A DNA stretch of 59,412 nt from Deltaproteobacteria bacterium (GCA_947475005.1 CANJLI010000006.1:1-59412), one strand, 5' to 3'. Shown: positions 26,955 to 35,757, counted from the first letter of the stretch. The notes: generated by a model not told the origin, from the letters alone. Program-made: numbers and translations.

Positions 26955-27863
26955 ATGACAGCCATTGAAATCATTGGGGCGCCCTTGGATTTCGGCGCAA
27001 ATATTCGGGGGGCCAGCCTGGGTCCAAGTGCACTTCGCATCGCCAACTTACAGGGTGCCTTGCGCGAGTTGGACTTGGAAGTAACGGAAAGAGGGGATAT
27101 TCCGGTAGCAATTTTGGAAATGCTATCCCCTCGCCATCTCGAGAAGAAATGCTTACTGGCGATTTCAGAAGTCTGCACGCACTTAGCACAAAAGACCTAT
27201 GACGCCAAAAAAAATGGGGCCATTCCCATCACGCTAGGCGGTGATCACTCCGTGGCCATTGGCAGTATTAGTGGTATTGCGACCTACTACCAAGAACAGG
27301 GTCAGTCCTTGGGTGTGATTTGGTTTGATGCCCATGCAGACATGAATACGCCCGAGATATCCCCCTCTGGTAATATCCATGGCATGCCAGCTGCTGCCTT
27401 ACTGGGGCAAGGCTATCCAGAGCTCACTCAGTTGCTATCGCCTCATCCCAAGTTACAGGCGAAGAATTTGGTATTTATTGGGTTGCGAGATGTAGACGCA
27501 GCCGAAAAGAAATTTTGCCACGAGATGGGGGTCACCTGTTTCACCATGCGGGATATCCAACGGCGGGGGATGGAAGCGATCATCCAAGAAGCCATCGCCA
27601 TTGCAGGCACGGGGACTGCTGGCATTCATGTGTCCTTTGATCTGGATTGCATCGATCCGATGGAAATGCCCGGTGTGTCCACCGCTTGCAATGGGGGCAT
27701 TCGAAGCCGAGAGGCCCATCTTGCCCTTGAAAGAATTTTTGCAACAAAAAAGCTTTCTTCCTTTGATCTTGTAGAGTTAAATCCCTGTCAGGATGTGAAA
27801 AACCAAAGTGGGCGCTTGGCCATAGAGCTGGTACAGACCCTTTTTGGACACCAGATTGTATAG
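26955..27863 (+). CDS. rocF: Arginase
   Basis: 302 residues, the normal size. Manganese-binding motifs of the ureohydrolase family are intact: GGDHS near 94, DAHAD near 125, SFDLDCIDP near 226. NIHGMP and the terminal ELNPCQD point to arginase rather than agmatinase. It hydrolyses L-arginine to ornithine and urea. AGAGGAA lies seven bases before the ATG. No arginine transporter or ornithine gene is next to it. Confidence 0.92.
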   Translation: MTAIEIIGAPLDFGANIRGASLGPSALRIANLQGALRELDLEVTERGDIPVAILEMLSPRHLEKKCLLAISEVCTHLAQKTYDAKKNGAIPITLGGDHSVAIGSISGIATYYQEQGQSLGVIWFDAHADMNTPEISPSGNIHGMPAAALLGQGYPELTQLLSPHPKLQAKNLVFIGLRDVDAAEKKFCHEMGVTCFTMRDIQRRGMEAIIQEAIAIAGTGTAGIHVSFDLDCIDPMEMPGVSTACNGGIRSREAHLALERIFATKKLSSFDLVELNPCQDVKNQSGRLAIELVQTLFGHQIV

Positions 27864-27985
27864 TTTTTTCTTTTGGGAAACCAGCTGCGCAGTTTTCCCA
27901 AACCCTTCCTTGCCTCGCAAGGAGAGAACGGCGGCGGCCCTTGGCCCTCTTCATGTTAACCAAAAGAAATCCGATTACCCTCTCG
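27864..27985. repeat. Family B element fragment, copy B3 (left end only)
   Basis: Begins right after the arginase stop with a pyrimidine tract, then TTGGGAAACCAGCTGCGCAG and the paired TTTTCCCAA, then AACCCTTCCTTGCCTCGCAA and GGAGAGAACGG as in B2. The interior is short and no right end follows. The continuation to 28040 (CTACTAGAACTTTG-type units) matches the junction between the two hairpins of B1. Confidence 0.75.
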
Positions 27986-28051
27986 TAGCTACAAGAACTT
28001 TAGGACTAGCTACTAGAACTTTGACGACTACTCAATTAGTGGAGGAATCCT

Positions 28052-28255
28052 ATGATACGCCATCTCAAAGCCCTACTACTTTCATTCTTTGTTCTCCTCG
28101 TTATAGGGAGCTTGCTCCTTTTCCTCTCCTTACGCTCGGAGGAAAACCATTTGGAGAACTGCAAAAGCCTCGGCATTGTTTGCGATCCAGGAAAAATCCA
28201 CGAAGCCACTCGAGAGCTGTGGTTGAAAATTCAACCGTTGCTGCAGAGAAAGTAG
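28052..28255 (+). CDS. Small single-span membrane protein
   Basis: 67 residues: basic start MIRHLKALLL, one hydrophobic span (about 7-27), then a polar domain with two Cys (ENCKSLGIVCDPGK). Strong GGAGG seven bases before the ATG supports translation. Family not recognised. It lies between the B3 repeat fragment and palindrome A1. Confidence 0.6.
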   Translation: MIRHLKALLLSFFVLLVIGSLLLFLSLRSEENHLENCKSLGIVCDPGKIHEATRELWLKIQPLLQRK

Positions 28256-28260
28256 GGGAA

Positions 28261-28342
28261 GGGATTGGGTCCACCTACCTTTTCAGAATAAGGACGACCA
28301 AATGGTCGTCCTTATTCTGAAAAGGTAGGTGGACCCAATCCC
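28261..28342. repeat. Palindrome A1: 40-bp perfect arms, 2-nt loop
   Basis: Outer constant arm GGGATTGGGTCCACCTACC with its exact complement; inner arm TTTTCAGAATAAGGACGACC with its complement. It sits between the convergent genes ending at 28255 and 28382. It has no T-tract of its own beyond the stem, so it is not a classical terminator. It is followed by a GTGTCCCC-type repeat fragment (to about 28370). Confidence 0.93.
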
Positions 28343-28381
28343 CCGCACTCGCATCGGGTGTCCCCGACGAGAGCCAAACAC

Positions 28382-29500
28382 CTATGGCACCTTGATGTGG
28401 GCCCATTTGCCAGTCACAAATGAAAAGAGGGACAGGGTTCTTTTTGTACCCTGCACCCGAGTCATCGCATAGTAATCTCCAGCAGCAGAGACCTGAACAC
28501 TCTCCACCTGCTCACCGACTGCAGTGGCGTAGGTGTCGAGCACTTGATTTTGTTCATATTGCAACACCTCTACCCGTCGATCCGAGGCACCATATCGAAG
28601 CACAGCATGGAACGGCAAAGAGAATACCCGCTTTTCTTTGCTTTTTTCATTTGGGAGTGGGTAATCCAGAATGAGACGGCGCTTGCCAGCTCCCTTTGGC
28701 TTCTCGCGTATGTTGCGTTGATGGGTAGTTGGGTTTTCGAAGACCAGAGCGATCTTACCTCCATTGTAGACCAATTGAGTTCCTGGTTCTAAGGCAAACT
28801 CATTTTCGATCAACCTGGTACCATTATAGAGCACCATATGGTGGGTCTTTTCCTTCGGATCTACTCGAAAAGCCCAAATTGTCAGAGATTGCGCAGTGGT
28901 GGCAATGGGAATTTCTGTGGAAGGGATTGCAATACTTACCCGCCTGGATTGTTGGGCTGTGATGTCGAGCTCCAAAAAATCTTGTTTTTGATATTCAAAA
29001 AGCTGAGCCGAGTTTTCAGTAGCCACCAAGGTAAAAATCCCCTCTCCCTGCAATCGTACATCAGGTTTTTCGAGGGAAAAGGCCACAAAATGAGCGGGAC
29101 CCATAGGGAATAGAGCAGGTGTATCGAAAGATAAGAAAACAAACCCCTTCTCTTCGAGATCTGAAAAGAGAAGGTATTGAACCGGCGTACGACTGTCAAA
29201 ACGAAAGAGGGACTCGAGTTTAACAGGCTCCAAACGCAGTCGATGTAACTCATAGCGATGAGGAACTTCAGGTGTTGAAGGCAATGGGGTTAAGAAGTAG
29301 TAGGCTTTTTCCTGTACAGAGAAAATGCCGTTTCCAGCTATGGATTGGAGTAAAGGGGGAATGTCCTTGCTTTGCAGGGGGGCACCGCTTGACAGCGAGG
29401 GTTTACTGCTGGAGCCGCTCGGAAGCGGATGTTTTTTACCCTGCAGAGTGCCTGCTAGTATTGCGCACACCGCAATTGCATAAAGGTGACGTTGCCGCAT
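28382..29500 (-). CDS. Exported protein of unknown function
   Basis: 372 residues with a signal peptide (MRQRHLYAIAVCAILAGTLQG). The body is a series of beta-strand repeats of about 40-50 residues (for example VQYLLFSDLEEKGFVFLSF, AGDYYAMTRVQGTKRTLSLF), suggesting a beta-propeller-like fold. I do not recognise a family. It is flanked on both sides by almost identical palindromes (28261-28342 and 29553-29634). Confidence 0.75.
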   Translation of the reverse strand: MRQRHLYAIAVCAILAGTLQGKKHPLPSGSSSKPSLSSGAPLQSKDIPPLLQSIAGNGIFSVQEKAYYFLTPLPSTPEVPHRYELHRLRLEPVKLESLFRFDSRTPVQYLLFSDLEEKGFVFLSFDTPALFPMGPAHFVAFSLEKPDVRLQGEGIFTLVATENSAQLFEYQKQDFLELDITAQQSRRVSIAIPSTEIPIATTAQSLTIWAFRVDPKEKTHHMVLYNGTRLIENEFALEPGTQLVYNGGKIALVFENPTTHQRNIREKPKGAGKRRLILDYPLPNEKSKEKRVFSLPFHAVLRYGASDRRVEVLQYEQNQVLDTYATAVGEQVESVQVSAAGDYYAMTRVQGTKRTLSLFSFVTGKWAHIKVP

Positions 29501-29552
29501 GTTGCCCCTCTTATTGCTTTTGTTTTCTCTACTATATCATTTTTTTGGCAGA

Positions 29553-29634
29553 GGGATTGGGTCCACCTACCTTTTCAGAATAAGGACGACCAAATGGTTG
29601 TCCTTATTCTGAAAAGGTAGGTGGACCCAATCCC
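29553..29634. repeat. Palindrome A2, near-identical to A1
   Basis: Same outer and inner arms as A1, with a single difference in the right inner arm (GGTTGTCC instead of GGTCGTCC), leaving a G-T wobble in the folded strand. It lies between the start of the 28382-29500 gene and the end of trmH. Confidence 0.92.
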
Positions 29635-29647
29635 TAAATTCCCCACA

Positions 29648-30313
29648 TTATGAAATGGCGTGCGTGTACTCCAACTCCCAACGAGGGACCTGCCGAGAAG
29701 TCCAGGCATTCAGCGTGTCCTGTTGCTGAGAGGGAGAAAGCAGGTAGGTGTCTGGGGGCAAAAGAGCTTGCATGCGTTGGGTCAGAGAGAAAAGAGAAAT
29801 TGCAGCAGAGACCGAAATATTTAAACTCTCCACCATGCCACACATAGGAATCGTAAAATACCCATCGATGTACTCGTGCCATTGCGGATCTACACCTGCG
29901 TGTTCGTTACCAAACAAGACCGCAAGGGGTTTGTCGATGGCCACCTGCTCCAAGGGCACAGCCTCCTGTCGAGGGATAGCAGCCACGATCTGATAGCCCT
30001 GTGCTTTTAGCGAGGCCGCACATTCTGCAATCGTCGTAAAAGAGTGCATCTGGAGCCAAGACTCCACCCCACGAGCCGCCCCTGAGGGTTTAAATCGAGT
30101 GGGCTTCACCCGTACCACATCGCAATGCAAAACCCCGAAGGCTTCTGCCGAGCGCAAGCAAGCGGAAATATTGTGGGGCAAATGCACGTCTTGTAACACG
30201 AGACGAATGTGAGCCGTTCTCTTCGCAACCACATCGAGGAAACGTTGCTGACGGGCCGGAGAAAAACGGGGACGCAGCACGTCCCACAGATCAGGTGGTA
30301 AGGGTCGATTCAT
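29648..30313 (-). CDS. trmH: tRNA (guanosine-2'-O-)-methyltransferase TrmH
   Basis: 221 residues of the SpoU/TrmH class. Motif 1 HNISACLRSAEAFG, motif 2 LAVLFGNEHAGVD and motif 3 IPMCGMVESLNISVSAAI form the knotted SAM site. Family role: 2'-O-methylation of G18 in tRNA. Its start overlaps the end of the coiled-coil gene upstream by 23 nt. Confidence 0.88.
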   Translation of the reverse strand: MNRPLPPDLWDVLRPRFSPARQQRFLDVVAKRTAHIRLVLQDVHLPHNISACLRSAEAFGVLHCDVVRVKPTRFKPSGAARGVESWLQMHSFTTIAECAASLKAQGYQIVAAIPRQEAVPLEQVAIDKPLAVLFGNEHAGVDPQWHEYIDGYFTIPMCGMVESLNISVSAAISLFSLTQRMQALLPPDTYLLSPSQQQDTLNAWTSRQVPRWELEYTHAIS

Positions 30314-31148
30314 GAGAAACAGTTCCGTGAGGGGTAAACTCCTGATCGTCCACCAATTGATTTTGATTCAGAAGCTCCAATGCAGTGCCTACCAAGGGGC
30401 CAAGAGAAGTCGGTACTGCAGCACCCTTTTCGGTACACACCGCTGTAGCTAAGCCTTTTAAAGCCGTCTCCCAGTTCTCCAGGCGCTCTTCCAAAAGCTC
30501 TCGTTGGCTGCATACCGTTTGATTAAAATATCGATACTGGGCCAACTGTTTCTTCAGTCTTTTTTCCTGCTCCGCATCCAGTGCACTTGTAGCTAGGATT
30601 TTCTGAGACTGTTGCAACTGAGTTTCTAGCTTGCGATTCTCTACACGTAGAGCATGCAGTTCACTTTCCTGCCCTTTTCTACTGGCTTTGATCTTCTCTT
30701 CTGCTTGTTCCATTTGGGCCGCAGCTGCGCGCTCTATTTCGCGCGCCTTCTTTTGCGAAAGTTGGGATTGAAGATCTTGCTCTTTGAGCTGTTGCAGCAA
30801 AATGGTGATCTGTTGATTCTTATCCTCGATATTTTCTGAAACGCCAAGTAAAGCTTTCTCGTGGGCCGCTTTGAGGAGCTCTTGCTGATCGAGCAGCTCC
30901 TGCACCTTTGCTTTGGCGTCCTTCACTTGCTTTTCCAATTGCACCCATTTTTGTTGCCGAGTCTTGTCCAGCCCCAAGCTGACTTCCCACTCCTTTTGCA
31001 CCCGCTCTAACTCTTGGCTGCGCCTTTTAAAAAGCTGCTCAGTGTGCGCAAGCTTATTGCTCACCTCCTGATTTTGTTTCCATTGGAAACAAAAAGCTAC
31101 AGCTGCAGGTAGGAACAGTAAGTATCCGGAAAATTGGGCAACATCCAT
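30291..31148 (-). CDS. Membrane-anchored coiled-coil protein
   Basis: 285 residues. A short hydrophobic N-terminus (SGYLLFLPAAVAFCFQW) is followed by about 200 residues of Glu/Gln/Lys-rich heptads (about 25-215) and a short C-terminal globular part. It might be a structural or RmuC-like protein, but no catalytic domain is visible. It lies between yebC and trmH on the same strand. Confidence 0.65.
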   Translation of the reverse strand: MDVAQFSGYLLFLPAAVAFCFQWKQNQEVSNKLAHTEQLFKRRSQELERVQKEWEVSLGLDKTRQQKWVQLEKQVKDAKAKVQELLDQQELLKAAHEKALLGVSENIEDKNQQITILLQQLKEQDLQSQLSQKKAREIERAAAAQMEQAEEKIKASRKGQESELHALRVENRKLETQLQQSQKILATSALDAEQEKRLKKQLAQYRYFNQTVCSQRELLEERLENWETALKGLATAVCTEKGAAVPTSLGPLVGTALELLNQNQLVDDQEFTPHGTVSHESTLTT

Positions 31149-31169
31149 CTTTCGATTCTCCTCTCCGGT

Positions 31170-31898
31170 TTATGCCTCCAAATTGGCATTGTGGTACACA
31201 TTCTGCACGTCATCATCATCTTCTAGTATATCGATCAATTTGGAGAGAGAAAGAGCCTTGTCTGCATCCAGCTCAGCCATGTTTTCTGGATTGTAGGTAA
31301 GCTCAGCCGCAACTGGACTCGGAGCGAGCTCCAAAACTTTGCTTTGCATACGATGGAAGTCCTCGGGAGCACAGAGAATTTCCACCATATCCTCCTCTTC
31401 TTTAATGTCCTCTGCCCCACTCTCCATGGCAGCTTCGTAGAGGGCTTCTAAGTTGGCAACTTCCTTGCGTTCATAGACAACAACGCCTTGGCGCTTAAAC
31501 ATCCAGGCCACAGAACCATCGGTACCGAGGTTACCCCCCGCCCTTGTAAAAGCATGACGTATGTTACTTACTGTGCGGTTCACATTGTCTGTAAGACACT
31601 CCACTAACAGCGCCACACCGCCTGGCCCATATCCTTCGTAGGTCTTCTCGGAGTAAGAATCCAGGCTTAAATCCCCAGTTCCCTTCTTAATCGCGCGGTC
31701 GCAGTTTTCCTTGGGCATATTGGCCGCTTTTGCCTTCGCCAAAGCGGTGCGCAAGGAGGGGTTGTCTTCTGGATTTCCGCCGCCTCGTTTGGAAGCTACA
31801 GTGATTTCCACTGCAATTTTTGTGAATATTTTTCCGCGCTTGGCATCCTGAGCACCCTTACGATGCTGAATATTCTTCCACTTGCTATGTCCAGCCAT
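31170..31898 (-). CDS. yebC: YebC/PmpR-family protein
   Basis: 242 residues from the ATG giving the family start MAGHSKWKNIQHRKGAQDAKRGKIF. The blocks GGGNPEDNPSLRTALAKAKAANMPK and YEGYGPGGVALLVECLTDN are diagnostic. The family includes DNA-binding regulators and, by recent work, factors that help ribosomes at difficult peptide stretches. AAAGGA lies 11 nt upstream. A longer frame upstream is not used by the family. Confidence 0.95.
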   Translation of the reverse strand: MAGHSKWKNIQHRKGAQDAKRGKIFTKIAVEITVASKRGGGNPEDNPSLRTALAKAKAANMPKENCDRAIKKGTGDLSLDSYSEKTYEGYGPGGVALLVECLTDNVNRTVSNIRHAFTRAGGNLGTDGSVAWMFKRQGVVVYERKEVANLEALYEAAMESGAEDIKEEEDMVEILCAPEDFHRMQSKVLELAPSPVAAELTYNPENMAELDADKALSLSKLIDILEDDDDVQNVYHNANLEA

Positions 31899-31991
31899 TT
31901 TATATTCAATCCTTTCTCTAGCTCTAACCAAAATGTGAACGGTATAGATTGGGTTCAAGTGGGCGCCATTATAGCGGATGGCAGGGGCACA

Positions 31992-32765
31992 TTAAAAGTG
32001 GAAATGCTTGATTGTCTCGCCTTTGGTGCCCAGCTCTGTCATGGCTTGAATGCCGATGTCCAGATGGTCGTTCACATAACTCTTGGAAATTTTCTGATCG
32101 CTGACCTCCGTTTTTACGCCTTCCGGTGTCATGGGCAGATCGGAAACCAAGAGCAAAGCACCCCGCGCAATGTCGTTGGCAAGTCCCACCATGAATATGG
32201 TCGCGGTTTCCATATCCACACCTAAGATTCGCATGCGGCGAAGCTTTTCCTTAAAGATATCATCGTGTTCCCATACGCGACGGTTGGTGGTGTAAATGAC
32301 CCCTGTTCGATAGTCCACCCCTTTTTCTACAATCTTTTCCGAGACAAACTTGTGCAGCTTGAAAGAGGGAAGAGCAGGTACTTCGCGGAAAAAATAGTCA
32401 TCCGAAGTACCTTCCCCTCGAATTGCAGCCGTGGGAAGGATAAAGTGCCCAATCTCCGCAGAGTGCTTAACGCCGCCGCATTTTCCCAGAAAAAGCACGC
32501 CTTTCGGGTGGACGGCGGAAAGTAGATCCATAATGGTGGCGGCATTAGCGGAGCCCATTCCAAAATTGATGATGGTCAGCCCTTGCGCATTGGTGCAGGT
32601 TTGCATGGGACGGTTTTCCCCTCGAATGGGGCATCCAAATCGCTCTGCAAATTTGTGTACATACTCGTGAAAATTCGTAAGTAGAATATAGGAACCAAAC
32701 TCGGACAGTTCTGTTCCGGTGTATCGAGGGAGCCAATTTTGTACAATTTCAGTCTTGGTCTTCAT
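31992..32765 (-). CDS. amn: AMP nucleosidase (short form)
   Basis: 257 residues of the nucleoside phosphorylase fold. INFGMGSANAATIMDLL, LFLGKCGGVKHS and the site VDMETATIFMVGLANDIARGALLLVSDLPMTPEGVKT match AMP nucleosidase, in the form without the N-terminal regulatory domain of the E. coli enzyme. It cleaves AMP to adenine and ribose 5-phosphate. GGAGG precedes the ATG. Divergent from the next gene. Confidence 0.85.
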   Translation of the reverse strand: MKTKTEIVQNWLPRYTGTELSEFGSYILLTNFHEYVHKFAERFGCPIRGENRPMQTCTNAQGLTIINFGMGSANAATIMDLLSAVHPKGVLFLGKCGGVKHSAEIGHFILPTAAIRGEGTSDDYFFREVPALPSFKLHKFVSEKIVEKGVDYRTGVIYTTNRRVWEHDDIFKEKLRRMRILGVDMETATIFMVGLANDIARGALLLVSDLPMTPEGVKTEVSDQKISKSYVNDHLDIGIQAMTELGTKGETIKHFHF

Positions 32766-32850
32766 CAGGAGCCTCCGCTATTTTTCACAAGTACCGCAGC
32801 TACAATGCTGTAGTATAACCCAGACCTGTCATTTTCCTTGGAGAGAAAAA

Positions 32851-34017
32851 ATGAAACATACAAACTGGAGCTTCCTGTTGACCTTACTGGCTGCCCCTGC
32901 ACTGGCAACGCCTCGCATGGCGATTTTTGGGGATCGCTATGCAACAGGATCCGCCGCAGCTTCTGCCTACCAATTGGATTTTACCAGTACGTGGCAGCAG
33001 TTGGAGGCGCCGCCTGCACATACCCTTTCGCCTACCGATCTACAACGCTTGGCTCAGCATGGATTTGTACCTCCTTTTGTTGCACCTCGTACAGTGTGGT
33101 TTTCTAAGCACGAATTTGTTACAGGCCTCGACTGGAGTTTGAAGTATTTGCTGCAGGGATTGTCCCATCTTTACTACAACGAAGAGGCCATCAGCTGGGG
33201 AGCCCTACTTGGGAAAAAGTACAATCTCTCTGCAGAGGAAGTTTTGCTCGTCGCACATATGGGAGACTCCATTGCAAATTTCCCTGCGCAAGTGGAACGC
33301 ATGTTGCAAGCTACAGGAGGAGAAATTCCGGAGCGCATCCTGATCTGGTTTCCCATTGAAGATCTGTGCCACGCCCCCCTTTCGGCACCCGCATCGAAGG
33401 AAGCCTACCGCACGGCTCTGCGAAAGGGACTCGATCGACTGGCTAGCAAAGGACGTCCCGCTCCGAAAGGGTCTCGCATCTGGGTGCTGAGCCCCCTTAA
33501 AGCCACACAGCTCTTGCTCTCTGCCTCAATCCAGGAAAAATCGGTCTATGCCTTTGGAGCTACGACAACGTGCAAAAAATTGCGCGAAACCAATTTCCAC
33601 CCAGGTCCGTTGCCAGCTCTCGATAAAGCCCCTCCCATGGCTGCCTATCTCGCAGATCTGATTCCACCGAATCCAGCTCGGATGTGTCCTAGTTTCTTTG
33701 CTCAAAAAATCTTGGCTCAAAACGAGGTGAGCCTCTTTTCCAGTGAGAGTAAGCGAAAAAAGGAGATTGCAGACAAGATAGAAGCAGCAACTGGAAATTT
33801 ATCCCAAACCATTCGCGACTACCGAAGCGTTGGCAAGGAAGAGACCGAGAAACTTCAAAAGGAGTGGGCAACAAAAAGCAGCCCTCTCACATTGCAGTGG
33901 GTCACCGCAACGGAGGAACTGCAACTGGAAGGGGACGATATCGCAGCGGACTGCTTTCAGCTAAGCCTTGCAGGACATATCAAAATGGAACAGCTCTTGG
34001 AGAAAGTGATCCAGTAG
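32851..34017 (+). CDS. Exported protein, possibly SGNH/GDSL-hydrolase-like
   Basis: 388 residues from the ATG after TTGGAGAG; the longer upstream frame is not needed. Signal peptide MKHTNWSFLLTLLAAPALA. The mature start MAIFGDRYATGS resembles block I of SGNH hydrolases but has Arg where the catalytic Ser should be; a second GDSIAN occurs near residue 140. The C-terminal DCFQLSLAGHIKMEQLL resembles the D-x-x-H region. Whether it is active is uncertain. Confidence 0.6.
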   Translation: MKHTNWSFLLTLLAAPALATPRMAIFGDRYATGSAAASAYQLDFTSTWQQLEAPPAHTLSPTDLQRLAQHGFVPPFVAPRTVWFSKHEFVTGLDWSLKYLLQGLSHLYYNEEAISWGALLGKKYNLSAEEVLLVAHMGDSIANFPAQVERMLQATGGEIPERILIWFPIEDLCHAPLSAPASKEAYRTALRKGLDRLASKGRPAPKGSRIWVLSPLKATQLLLSASIQEKSVYAFGATTTCKKLRETNFHPGPLPALDKAPPMAAYLADLIPPNPARMCPSFFAQKILAQNEVSLFSSESKRKKEIADKIEAATGNLSQTIRDYRSVGKEETEKLQKEWATKSSPLTLQWVTATEELQLEGDDIAADCFQLSLAGHIKMEQLLEKVIQ

Positions 34018-34045
34018 TGAGGTGGGTTGAGATCGGGGTAAAGCG

Positions 34046-34648
34046 CTATAGAGAGACCTCGACTCCCACCAAGCCTGCGTTGATAGTGGATTTGTAATCG
34101 CTACTGTTATCAGTATTTCCTACACTCCCCTTACGCTCTGTATACATGTACTCTACCGTCATACCGATCATAGGGACGAGCTCAACTTTTGTACCCACGT
34201 GGTAATTAAAGCCTTTAGACGTCGCATGAAGATCATCCTTTTTAGAAAGATCTCCGTATTTACCAAAAAGAGTATGACCGATTTTTGCGAAGGGCACGAT
34301 GCGATTGGTTCCGATTACTGGCATCAAAAGAGAACCCGGCACCCATGCTTTTACACCAGCAGCAACTTCAACCCCATCTCGAAGTCCATCGTACAAGCTC
34401 GGATTGTCGATGTGAATCGAACTCAAATCTGCATATATCGCAACAGGTAAGAACAAAATACCGTAACTAGCACCTACGGTGTACTCCATTGCAGATTGGC
34501 TTTGAGATCGAGCCCCTCCAGGATACGTCACATCAATGGCGCGATACCCAGCTTTTGCATCCAAATCCAGATTCAAGAGGGCGTATGCACTAGAAGCAAA
34601 CCCCATCACCGCACTTACACTCAACATTTTAACGATACTTCGGACCAT
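34046..34648 (-). CDS. Small outer-membrane beta-barrel protein (paralogue 1)
   Basis: 200 residues. Signal peptide ending in SSAYA, then alternating strands typical of an eight-stranded barrel. It shares with the next gene the blocks DAKAGYR, VAAGVKAWVP, VPFAKIGHT and the ending ALVGVEV. ATG preceded by AGGAGAG. It ends 28 nt from the convergent SGNH-like gene. Confidence 0.75.
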   Translation of the reverse strand: MVRSIVKMLSVSAVMGFASSAYALLNLDLDAKAGYRAIDVTYPGGARSQSQSAMEYTVGASYGILFLPVAIYADLSSIHIDNPSLYDGLRDGVEVAAGVKAWVPGSLLMPVIGTNRIVPFAKIGHTLFGKYGDLSKKDDLHATSKGFNYHVGTKVELVPMIGMTVEYMYTERKGSVGNTDNSSDYKSTINAGLVGVEVSL

Positions 34649-34659
34649 AAATACTCTCC

Positions 34660-34705
34660 TTAGATAAAAATGACGCTGCCCCGTCTCTTTTTTAATTCAA
34701 AAGGC
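34660..34705 (-). terminator. Possible terminator of the 34745-35422 gene
   Basis: GCTGCCC and GGGCAGC form a 7-bp stem with a long A/T-rich loop, and the minus-strand transcript continues with GTCATTTTT. The large loop makes it a weak candidate. Confidence 0.35.
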
Positions 34706-34744
34706 AGGGCAGCGAAGATACACAATCTATTCAGAAAGAAAAAC

Positions 34745-35422
34745 CTACATCACAACTTCTACACCGACCAAAGCACCATGAACGTGAACATATGAGGTGA
34801 AAGTGCCCACATTGTCTGCGCCGTGTATTTTATCTTTTTGCAAGCGGTAGCTGTACATATATTCTCCCGTGATGCCCACTACGCGACTGACATCGAACTT
34901 CGCTCCGGCAAAGTAGTTGAACCCGCCAGAAGTCGATTTCACTGTATGATCGGATACAGCAATCTTTGCAGCGCCTATACCTGCATCTACCGTTGCCTTT
35001 GAGGTATAGTCAGAGAAGATGGTGTGCCCAATTTTTACGTAGGGCACGACACAGGTGGTATTGAAAGTTTGCAACATGTAAGAGGTCGGAACCCATGCCT
35101 TCACACCGCCTGCAATTTCATACCCGTTGGAAGAGTGGAAGGAAAGGCTATACAGTTTGCCTTCTGTGCTGAGATCTCTTCTGTCATTGAGGAGATAGGA
35201 GAAGTCTAGGTTTAGAGCAAGAGGCAGATCGCCAATGCGAAAACCTCCTCCAAGGACAAACTCCGTAGTGCCCACAGAATACACATCGCTATTGTCAGGC
35301 TTGACTCTGGACCATCGGCGGCCAACCTTTGCATCCACGCTAGGGCTCACTTCGCCATACCCGATGGCAGAAAAACCCAATACAGCACCAACACTCAATA
35401 TCTTTATAAAATGGTGAACCAT
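34745..35422 (-). CDS. Small outer-membrane beta-barrel protein (paralogue 2)
   Basis: 225 residues with a signal peptide (MVHHFIKILSVGAVLGFSAIGYG). Paralogue of the 34046-34648 product: both have DAK near the mature start, a GGVKAWVP block, VPYVKIGHT and ALVGVEV near the C-terminus. The loops are longer and different. AAGGAG precedes the ATG. Probably a pair made by tandem duplication. Confidence 0.75.
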   Translation of the reverse strand: MVHHFIKILSVGAVLGFSAIGYGEVSPSVDAKVGRRWSRVKPDNSDVYSVGTTEFVLGGGFRIGDLPLALNLDFSYLLNDRRDLSTEGKLYSLSFHSSNGYEIAGGVKAWVPTSYMLQTFNTTCVVPYVKIGHTIFSDYTSKATVDAGIGAAKIAVSDHTVKSTSGGFNYFAGAKFDVSRVVGITGEYMYSYRLQKDKIHGADNVGTFTSYVHVHGALVGVEVVM

Positions 35423-35588
35423 GACCGACTCCTTCTTAAAAAAGGGGGGACAATTTTAGCTGAAACCCTTTTTCGCTCCTCAAGGAAGGCCTGCAGGCAT
35501 ATGGAGTAAAAAACAGCCTCATACCTATACATGGTGGAAGATACTCGCCGCGAAGTGACAAAACAAGCATATTTGAATGCAGCATATC

Positions 35589-35617
35589 TTGACTTTTTCC
35601 TTCAAACTCTCTATCCA
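35589..35617 (+). promoter_or_regulatory. Sigma-70-type promoter of tRNA-Met
   Basis: TTGACT (35589-35594) and TATCCA (35612-35617) with a 17-nt spacer. The mature tRNA begins 20 nt after the -10 box. Confidence 0.5.
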
Positions 35618-35636
35618 TGGTGGGTGCTTTTGGATA

Positions 35637-35713
35637 GGCGAGGTAGCTCAGCTGGTTAGAGCGTTGGATTCATAACCCAAAGGTCGAGAGTTCAAGTCTC
35701 TCTCTCGCCACCA
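35637..35713 (+). tRNA. tRNA-Met (CAU anticodon), elongator type
   Basis: 77 nt including the encoded CCA. The acceptor stem GGCGAGG pairs with TCTCGCC, the D arm GCTCAGCTGGTTAGAGC and T arm GAGAGTTCAAGTCTCTC are standard, and the anticodon CAT is at 35671-35673. The paired G1-C72 excludes the initiator. A lysidine-modified tRNA-Ile2 cannot be fully excluded, but the arms look like Met. Confidence 0.93.
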
Positions 35714-35724
35714 TTTCTTTTCCC

Positions 35725-35757
35725 TTCATTGATCCCAATGAAATTATTCATTTTTTT
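35725..35757 (+). terminator. Weak terminator after tRNA-Met
   Basis: TTCATT / AATGAA six-base stem followed by A/T-rich sequence and a run of T (35750-35757). Short stem, so tentative. Confidence 0.35.

Noticed and set aside
27844..28320. 158-residue open frame across the arginase end and the B3 repeat
   Set aside because: Runs through a repeat fragment and out of frame over a small gene with a strong ribosome site; no protein-like composition.
28261..28342. Family A palindromes as ordinary Rho-independent terminators
   Set aside because: No T-tract follows the stems and one copy (47803-47893) lies between divergent start codons.
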